Origin: Branchiostoma floridae | Lineage: Eukaryota > Chordata > Leptocardii > Amphioxiformes > Branchiostomatidae | Reading direction: 5' to 3' | NCBI RefSeq assembly: GCF_000003815.2 | Contig: NW_023365716.1 | Coordinates: 383,237 to 447,236, forward strand | DNA: 64,000 nt | Shown: positions 57,601 through 64,000 of the stretch, one piece after another | Numbering within the stretch: position 1 is the stretch's first letter | Layout: every line of letters starts with the position of its first letter | Notes under the pieces: generated by a model | Databases searched by the model: none | What the model was told of the DNA's origin: nothing | What the model saw: only the letters and a program-made list of their open reading frames with translations | Translations under genes and position numbers: made by a program

Positions 57601-60382
57601 ATAGTTCATACAGCCAGAATGTCATAACCTTGATGGGTATACAATGATTGATTACGAAACCACAATTTGAATAAGTTATACAGTCGCTTCATGCAGTATT
57701 GTGTCTTCGAGTTGTAACACAACAAACTAGTTAAGCATTGTCAACAAGAAATGTCTGATCATGAGCGGATACCTTGTAATATCACATAGTCAGGTTGTAT
57801 GGATCGATCACAAACCAAAATGTCTATCGGCTATACAGTCATAACGCCATAAGCATGGTTAATGAAGACGGAGGCCGTGTATCAATCAATAATGGGTCAA
57901 TAATGTAGACTTGAATCAATGAAGGCGAAGGGTTCGGTTATTATCATTAGATAACAGGAGGGTCTACTTTATTAAAATACACGTTAAAATCATTTACAAT
58001 GAATTGGGAATATTCTTAAGGCGAAATTTCTATCTTCATGTAAAAACTGGCCTCAGTTCACTTTTTGTGTCTTCTTAAATTAGCTATATAAACAATAACG
58101 TCAATGACCCGTTTTTGACTTGACGTTTGCAGTGACCTAACACCTGCTCAGTGATCTATAACCACCCAGGGAGCGAAGGCTTTCTGACATCGTAACCGCT
58201 TCAGGCGGGTAATTAACCTTTAATTAATTTAATTAATCTGCAGTTTTGTTATAGGCCGTTGGTTTACATTCTTACCTTGTTAGTCACATTGAGATCAGCT
58301 CCGTTCTTGATGAGAAACACCACAACCTTGTCATGTCCATTGTAACACGCCAAATGCAGACCTGTGTTTCCGCTCTGTAACACAACAGTTAAAGCCATGT
58401 CAACAAGAAATTTCTGATCATGAGCTGATACCTTGTAATATCACATGGTCAGGTTGTGTGTATCGATCACAAACCACAATGTCTGTCGGTTATACAGTCA
58501 TAACGCCATAAGCATGGTTAATGCAGACGGAGGCCGTGTATTAATCAATAATGGGTCAATAATGCAGACTTGAATCGATGAAGGTGAAGGATTCGGTTAT
58601 TATCATAACATACCAGGAGGTATTACTTTATTAAAATGCACGTTTAAATCATTTTCAGTGGAATGAAAACATTCGTATGATGAAGTTTCTATCTTTATCT
58701 AAATATATGCCTTGCCTCAGCTCACTTTTTGTATCTTCTTGAATTAGCTATATAAACAATATCGTCAATGACCTGTTTTTGATTTGACGTTTGCAGTGAC
58801 CTAACACCTGCTCAGTGATCTATGACCTTCCAGGGAGCAGGGAGCGTTTTGACACCGTAACCGCTTCAGGCGGGTCATTAACCTTTAATTAATTTAATTA
58901 ATCTGCAGTTTTGTTGTAGGCCGTTAGTTTACATTCTTACATTGTCAGTCACATTGAGATCAGCTCCTTTCTTGATGAGCATCTCCACAACCTTGTCATG
59001 ACCTGCTCTACACGCGTAATGCAGACCTGTGTCTCCGTTCTGTAACACAACATTAAAAGCAATGCTTAAATCAAAAGTCTGGCCATAAGCGGATAACCTT
59101 GACATGACCTCTCTAACACGCTTTATGCACACCTTTGTCTATGTCCTATAACACAGCAGTTAAAGCACAGGTTAAATCAAAGGTCTGGTCATAAGCGGTG
59201 CTGATACCTTGCAAGCTTGTAATATCAGACTTTTTGGACCAACCACAAATACCGCCAGAATGTCATAACCCTGATGGGTATACAATGATAGATTACGAAA
59301 CCACAATTTAAATAAGTTATACAATTATGACGTTATATGCTTGGTTGTTAATATTTGCAATGACCTACCGTTTTGTAACACAATTGCTAAAGCATTGTCA
59401 ACCAGAAATGTCAAGAGCGGATACCTTGTGATATCACATGCATATGGTCAGGTTGTGTGGATCGATCACAAACCACAATGTCTGTCGGTTATACAGTCAT
59501 AACGCCATAATCATAGTTAGTAGAGACGGAGGCCGTGTATCAATAATGGGTCAATAATGCAGACTTGAAGCAATGAAGGCGAAGGATTGAAGGATTCGAT
59601 TATTGGCATAACATAACAGGGGGTCTACGTAATTAAAATGCACTTTTGAATTAGTTACAGTTTCGTATCTACACTGTTTAACCGGTTGGACATTTCAAAT
59701 TTAAACCAATATCGTTTATCGTTTCTTACCTTCATAATCGTACTGACTGCGGTTGTGAAAAAAAGTTCCAAATAATAAGGCTATTCATGGAAGGAAATTC
59801 ATTATAGCTACACTCTAAAGTAAAAAAGGCCATACTTTACTTTACTAATATCTAAAGCAACGCTTCAGACGAGCCCTGACTCCAGCCTGGTACAGTGATA
59901 AAGACATTTCACGATGACTTTTGTGAGCTGTTTGGGTTGAATAACATAACGCTTTAAGTAAAATGAACCTTCGTGATTGGAACCTTCGGGTAGCCCAAAA
60001 CTGTGGCATTTAAAACATTTTGGTGAACTCTTCTAAGGATTGTCTTGAACACCTGGATAACTCTGCATATGGTATTTCTGGTGCTGCATTGTTAGATCTC
60101 TCTGTGTTCACTATTTGTTTAATGTAGAGATCTCGGGGTTGCTGTGTGGAATGATAAAATTTGACGTTACACATGACAGAGTTCTCCACAAAGCGTAATT
60201 GTATTTAGAATCAATCTCGAGCGAGCCTCTCCGCGTCTCTTGGTGGTACTCACCTTATCCCTTGTATTGACGTCCAGTCCTTCCTCCAGCCCCCGCCGGA
60301 CATTCTCTACATCCCCAAGCCTGGCAGCCTGGAGGAAGTCACGCCGGTTCATGGCCGCCCAGTGGAAGTCCCGCCGGTTCAT
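51415..60382 (-). CDS. Gene C: ankyrin-Roc-COR-Death Roco protein
   Basis: Fourteen minus-strand exons join in one frame (2448 bp, 815 residues): 60254-60382, 58941-59039, 58276-58374, 57401-57499, 57100-57162, 56648-56782, 56215-56460, 55087-55195, 54779-54942, 54130-54318, 52355-53150, 51973-52041 and 51415-51665, the first counted with its doubled start. The order is cap, three ankyrin repeats, linker, Roc, COR, linker, Death. It is a close paralogue of gene B up to COR and different afterwards. The stop TAA at 51415-51417 closes the Death exon, but a GT two bases inside that end would allow splicing on into the peptidase exon. One Roc exon has lost its normal donor through an insertion (see 56101-56213) and must use GC or be mis-spliced, so the gene may be impaired. 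A Roco signalling switch is the expected role. Confidence 0.78.
51973..52041 (-). CDS. Gene C linker exon between COR and Death
   Basis: 23 codons, symmetric phase 1 (acceptor CATGAAG, donor ACACAG|GTAGGA), basic and Ser-rich: KSQRTYHEAKPSGVGRSSEH. Both neighbours are phase 1, so it could be skipped without a frame change. No counterpart is seen in gene B. Confidence 0.6.
52355..53150 (-). CDS. Gene C main COR exon
   Basis: 796 bp, the same length and phases as 31748-32543. It starts IIYLRREADSSVVLDPQWLF and ends LLMDLRKIKG before GTGAGT. It differs from gene B at both ends but is identical at protein level in a central block of more than 60 residues. The large open frame on the other strand is a shadow caused by the GC-rich codons. 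Confidence 0.85.
53244..53668 (+). mobile_element. CCTCCATGAAAT-family element, copy 3, internally deleted
   Basis: It begins CTCCATGAAATGTCA and ends TATTCATGGAGGTATGA. The interior aligns with 13540-13907 only. It lies in the intron between the two COR exons of gene C, the same intron that holds the LINE in gene B. Confidence 0.6.
54130..54318 (-). CDS. Gene C first COR exon
   Basis: 63 codons, phase 0 both ends. It has QERKIFPVMEWQDFLTAVRQ and ends SSYLHDEGE, one codon longer than in gene B. Confidence 0.8.
54779..56782 (-). CDS. Gene C Roc GTPase exons
   Basis: 56648-56782 has G1 CGDGQVGKTS. 56215-56460 has G3 HDFAGQ. 55087-55195 has G4 SHADK. 54779-54942 has FLINCLEAGSPEI. All GTP-binding motifs are intact. 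The G3 exon is followed by GCAAGA instead of GTAGGA. Confidence 0.82.
55636..56066 (-). mobile_element. 5'-truncated LINE tail in a Roc intron of gene C
   Basis: On the minus strand a short frame (KTKRHELSFVPRAMKLLYQD) of CR1/L2-like C-terminal type is followed by a 3' region ending AATAAATCTGAATCTGAATC. The intron of gene B at this point has no insert. Confidence 0.65.
56101..56213. mobile_element. Retroposed fragment inserted at the donor end of a Roc exon
   Basis: A 113-bp insert flanked by two copies of about 20 bp of exon-intron border sequence (56081-56100 and 56214-56233, one mismatch). It interrupts gene C just where gene B has CAG|GTAGG. The outer copy kept the original GT donor, cut off from the exon; the inner copy, joined to the exon, is followed by GCAAGA. 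The insert contains two AATAAA-like strings on the plus strand, as in a retroposon 3' end. Confidence 0.7.
57100..57162 (-). CDS. Gene C linker exon between ankyrin and Roc
   Basis: 21 codons, NNKRPVDVAAGLGNSTQLLL plus E, phase 0, equivalent to 39512-39574. Confidence 0.8.
57401..59039 (-). repeat. Array of three one-repeat ankyrin exons in gene C
   Basis: 99-bp phase-0 exons at 58941-59039 (NGDTGLHYACRAGHDK...), 58276-58374 (SGNTGLHLACYNGHDK...) and 57401-57499 (EGNTGLHEACERGRDK...). The last has lost the usual CAG acceptor: the flank reads GTTAAG, so splicing there may be weak. Dead exon fragments are seen near 57680-57730 and 59100-59150. Confidence 0.88.
60254..60382 (-). CDS. Gene C first coding exon with doubled start
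   Basis: It begins MNRRDFHWAAMNRRDFLQAA. A 30-bp in-frame duplication has put a second ATG and a second MNRRDF in front of the normal start at 60352. Both are in frame with the ankyrin cap and the exon ends AAG|GTGAGT. Either ATG could be used. Confidence 0.78.
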
Positions 60383-60817
60383 GGTCGCCTGACTATAGCC
60401 TAATTCATAGGAAATACAAACACGACTTAAGAGAAAGTTCAGATGAAAAAAATTTCTGAATGAATCACCTTAACGATGTGAATTCTTTTTTTTTTACACA
60501 GAGCTCTGGATATATCACTGTTGTCTATATGTATAAATAAGATGTTTTTCGTGAATATGTTGAACTAAAATATATTCATTGGCTGTTGGTAAGTAGGCCA
60601 CACCGGTTTATAAAGGGTATAGTTCAGGTACTTTTGATGCCTACTTACATGTCTAAACAGTTAGATATGTATCATCCTGTATTGTGAGAAGTACAAAATA
60701 GTTACCTGTAGCTATAGTATAGTCATTGGGATCAAGGGAAAGTCACTGGAGTCACTTATAAGACATGGGAACATAGTCACAACCAAACCTAGTGAGAACA
60801 GGCGTCACAACTCCGTC

Positions 60818-61330
60818 CTTCCTTGTACCCAACTAAATCCAGGTCCGCTGACGTCACCTGCGGAAAGTCCCGACTAAAATGGCAGCGGAAGGTCCCTACT
60901 GATCGAACTGGGAAGCTTTCATGGGCAGCGGAGGACAAACTTTACATCTTGTGTGTTTAAGTCCCACAACAACTACCCAAATGTACACTTACTGTTAGTA
61001 CCCTGGTAGGGGCAGGTACTGTAAAATAAGCAGGTTTAGGAGAGAGAACTGTAGTCGGAAAGACCGTCGTCTTACCTTGTACCCGACTAAATCCAGGTCC
61101 GCTGACGTCACCCGCTGAAAGTCCCGTCCAAATTGGCAGCGGAATGTCCCTACTGATCGAACTGTGAAGCTACCATGGGCAGGGCAGGACAAACTATACA
61201 TCCTACGACAACTACCCAAAATGTACACTTACGATTACCACCCTGGTAGAGGCAGGTACTGTAAAATAAGCAGGTTTAGGGGAGAGAAAACCGTGGTCGG
61301 AAAAACCGTCGTCTCACCTGGTGAGGACGT
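60818..61330. repeat. Tandem duplication of about 255 bp inside X2
   Basis: The block from CTTGTACCC(A/G)ACTAAATCC to the GAGAGAA...ACCGTCGTCT string occurs twice in X2, starting near 60819 and 61074, and once in X1 (18423-18690). Copies differ by several percent. A much more diverged relative is seen near 62050-62350. Confidence 0.75.
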
Positions 61331-61560
61331 GTCACCGCCAGGTAGCAAAATGGCGCCGGACCTGATAATAGAGCAGAAATACGCAATGAGCTGGAAAGAG
61401 CCTTCTCATGTTACCGCAATGATCTTTCACCTGCAACAGTGCAGCTTCTTAGCTCCGTGTGACCCTGACGCTCTCAGACTTGTTTGTCCTGAAATTGCAG
61501 ATCCTAAGGAAGATGAATAAATGAATGAATGTGTGAATGAGGGAATGAATGAATGAAAAA
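61300..61560 (+). mobile_element. LINE-like 3' end with short (GAAT)n tail
   Basis: The X2 equivalent of 18680-19030. Here an open frame of 118 codons (61164-61520) runs into the tail, ending VCPEIADPKEDE, similar in type to the end at 15050. Confidence 0.45.
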
Positions 61561-62769
61561 CTATCCTGTTAGTGTAGTTATTGATCAATGTCACTTGGCA
61601 GCACGCCACAAACGTGTCTGCTTGTGTCTCGTGATGATGACGTCACACATTGCAAACTATAGCACGTACTTTCCCAACAGGTAATGGAGCCATTTTGTCA
61701 CAGTGTTGCCCTTTCCCCAATAGTTTGGGTAACAATCATTCCATGTGTAACAATTACTATTGTCTGTTAGTTTAACAGTTTTAACATCGCATTGACACAT
61801 CAGAAGTTAGTAGTACTAATTGCTTCACATTAAAGAATATAATATAATATTTAAGTAGTTTACAACAGAGTTCAAAACAATTTGATATGACCTCTGAGAC
61901 TGCTAGCTACGAATTCCCAAGGTCAACACAGCGCAAAAGCTATACTACATGCGTGTGTGGGGCACATAGCACTGGTTCTGAAACAAGAGACTTATTAAGG
62001 GCTAAATACTTACGAAATTCACTACTCCGCCCATCATCTAATATATCGCAAGACTGAATCCAGGTCCACTGAATTCGACTGTGGAGAGCGCCGTTCCAAT
62101 TGAGACCAGGGGATTTCTAAACTTGGGCCGAGGAGAGCTAACTGCTGGCAAAAGAGTAAAACGTTTGTACCTTATAAGTCTCGAAAGAACTACCCAAATG
62201 TACATCTATACTGTAATTAGTCCAAGTAGCATTCAGCCTTGGGACATATATGGTAAAGACTCACGTTCAGGAGAAAAACTGTTCAGAAAGGCCTTCGTCT
62301 CACTTGGTGTTGAAATGCCACCGCCGAGAAGCAAATTGGCGCTGGAGTTACGACTTTAGTCATGGCATGCCTAGCGATATGCTTGAGTTACCTGTGTGTT
62401 TACCTGTCACATAGGTGTTTGCCTGTCACCTGTGTGTTTAACTGTCTAAGCTAAGTAACAATGACTTCAGGCTTGTTTTAATCCGTTGCATAGCAATAGA
62501 ACGTGCAGTATTTATCGAGGGGGGTTGGTACACTGACGGTTCTGATGAAAGCAAGGGAACGTGCGGTATTCATCGAGGGAGGGTTGGTACACAGCGGGTC
62601 TGGTAAGAAATACGATAGCCATCCTCCCGTCTCAGAAAAAACATAACTGGCATTACGTGAACTTGAGCAGGAACATTGATGAAGTTTCATTTTATTATAC
62701 GTATTTTCATAACAGCAAGAGTTGGGTGGTTCTTGACAAGTTCACGATTAATGCCATATATTGATTACT

Positions 62770-63011
62770 CTTACTCTTTATTCAAGTTGTAACAGGACAA
62801 CACACTGCGGGCACTAGGCAGCGAAGCTGATATCGTGGCCACAGACATATAAATATACAATACAAAATGGACATGTATATACAAGCAATAGAATAAAATA
62901 GTTTTTACATTAAAAGCAGTTAAAGCTAACCCTTTTGTACGAACTAGCTAAAGATTTACTGGACAGAGGTACGGCTGGAAGTGAATCTTTTGGTAGATAT
63001 CGTGTACACAC
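62770..63011 (-). mobile_element. LINE tail with target-site duplication, X2 only
   Basis: A 242-bp insert absent from X1, flanked by ATATTGATTACT at 62758-62769 and 63012-63023. X1 has that sequence once (20655-20670). On the minus strand the insert ends CAACTTGAATAAAGAGTAAG, so it is a 5'-truncated retroposon inserted after the segmental duplication. Confidence 0.75.
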
Positions 63012-64000
63012 ATATTGATTACTTATGATAATGTTGATGATGCTTGATTACCCTCTTCACTACAGCGAATCATGTGTTTGCCTCTTACATGTAAATACTA
63101 CGACAACTATTTCGTATCATATTTACAATATGGGTAACCGGGCAAGGCATGTCTTGTGCAGTACACAGCCATTCTGTCCGTGACTACAGTGTTGTAACCA
63201 CCGCCAAAATTCACAAGTTAAAAGTTCCAAAAGATCCACCTTAGATTTACATTTACAGTTATTTTATTGAAATTGGAACAAAGTAATACAGATGGCATCC
63301 CAATAAGCAATACTGATGTTGGCTGTCATCGAAAATGCGTAAATTATACAGTAGAACATTTACTTGGAATAAAGCAGTAGTACATAAAATAACAAGTATC
63401 AAAATGTGAATAAGTAAGTATATGCGGAGGCTGTAAGAAACCCACACTCCGGTGGTCGCTCCGAGAGGTTACCCGAGGACAAAGCTTGACAAACTTGGAC
63501 CCCAGCCAAAACCAGCCCGTACTTCTCGCCCGAAAATGACGTTTACTTCCGTTTGAAACAACAAGAACCCTTCAGAGGTCAACGTTCTGTCTGGCTGCCT
63601 CCTCCACTACGCTGCCAGCGCGTCGAGTGTACGGTTTGTTTACGGACTCTTTGCGTTAGTTCCACGTGCACTGGGAACCATCGTTAGTGGGAGAGCAGTA
63701 TGTTTATGTAATAAGATTATCGTCTTGCTGATAACGGTTGGCTGCGAAAACGTGCAAAGAAAATTAGATACACAGCGGATGCGTGAGCTGATACTAGTGA
63801 TAGGGGCCGGAGTGAGGGTTTCTTACTCCATGCAGCCTCCGCCTATTCTCCGAGCAGATGTTGGGTCTGGACTGTTGTGACCGGGATTCTCATTCTCCAA
63901 ACAGAGGGGGGGGGGGGGTTATGATAGAAGCGGCATATCGGAATTAGTACGGCTACTAGTACTACCCCCCGACCCAACATCTGCTTGAAGAATCGCCTCC

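Larger units (their letters stand above)
60636..64000. repeat. Segmental duplication copy X2
   Basis: Collinear with 18234-21650 and running off the window end. It starts only about 250 bp upstream of gene C, whereas X1 starts 7.8 kb upstream of gene A. It contains an extra tandem copy of a 255-bp block (60818-61330) and a LINE tail (62770-63011). If the collinearity goes on, another MS4A-like gene should lie just to the right. Confidence 0.85.

Noticed and set aside
61164-61520. 118-codon plus-strand frame as a host gene
   Set aside because: Its end matches the 3' ends of a repeat family with GAAT/GATG tails, and the X1 copy is interrupted by stops.

Overview
The window is a piece of a large animal genome rich in introns and repeats. 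It is most likely an invertebrate deuterostome, and amphioxus (Branchiostoma) is my best guess. That guess rests on death-fold and Roco gene families in tandem, CR1/L2-type LINEs with a PHD finger and an NPGP motif, many short MITE-like elements, and exons of about 100 bp in a background near 40% GC. No organism label was available, so the taxon is inference. Two runs of exactly 100 N (12238-12337 and 47597-47696) mark assembly gaps.

Layout. (1) 1.1-3.2 kb, minus strand: five exons of an unrecognised protein, perhaps with a sixth at 6.4-6.6 kb; all internal introns are phase 2. (2) 7.8-10.4 kb, minus: gene A, a first exon plus two ankyrin-repeat exons homologous to the start of genes B and C, with no Roc-COR part visible. 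(3) 10.4-22 kb: gene-poor DNA with a tRNA-derived SINE, MITEs, LINE tails and a segment (X1, 18.2-21.7 kb) that is duplicated at the right end of the window (X2, 60.6-64.0 kb). (4) 22.77-25.77 kb, plus: a complete six-exon MS4A/CD20-like four-span membrane protein, preceded by three decayed copies of its first exon. (5) 27.2-46.2 kb, minus: gene B, a Roco protein with ankyrin repeats (7), Roc GTPase, COR, Death domain and a CARD-like last exon. One of its introns holds a near full-length antisense LINE. (6) 50.1-51.1 kb, minus: an open exon for a FAM111-like trypsin-fold serine peptidase. (7) 51.4-60.4 kb, minus: gene C, a second ankyrin (3)-Roc-COR-Death protein. Its Death exon can be spliced in frame to the peptidase exon.

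How the genes fit together. A, B and C descend from one ankyrin-Roc-COR-Death unit. The Roc-COR exons of B and C are nearly identical, and one stretch of more than 60 residues in COR is unchanged. After the phase-1 intron behind COR the two genes differ almost completely: B has one Death exon and a CARD-like exon, C has a linker exon, a different Death exon and a neighbouring peptidase exon. The ankyrin number also differs (7, 3, 2), because each 33-residue repeat is one 99-bp exon in a tandemly duplicated unit of about 0.92 kb. The arrangement suggests a GTPase signalling receptor whose sensor length and effector tail are both free to vary, comparable in logic to NLR/STAND immune receptors. 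The immune role is inference; the domain order, splice phases and duplications are visible in the sequence.
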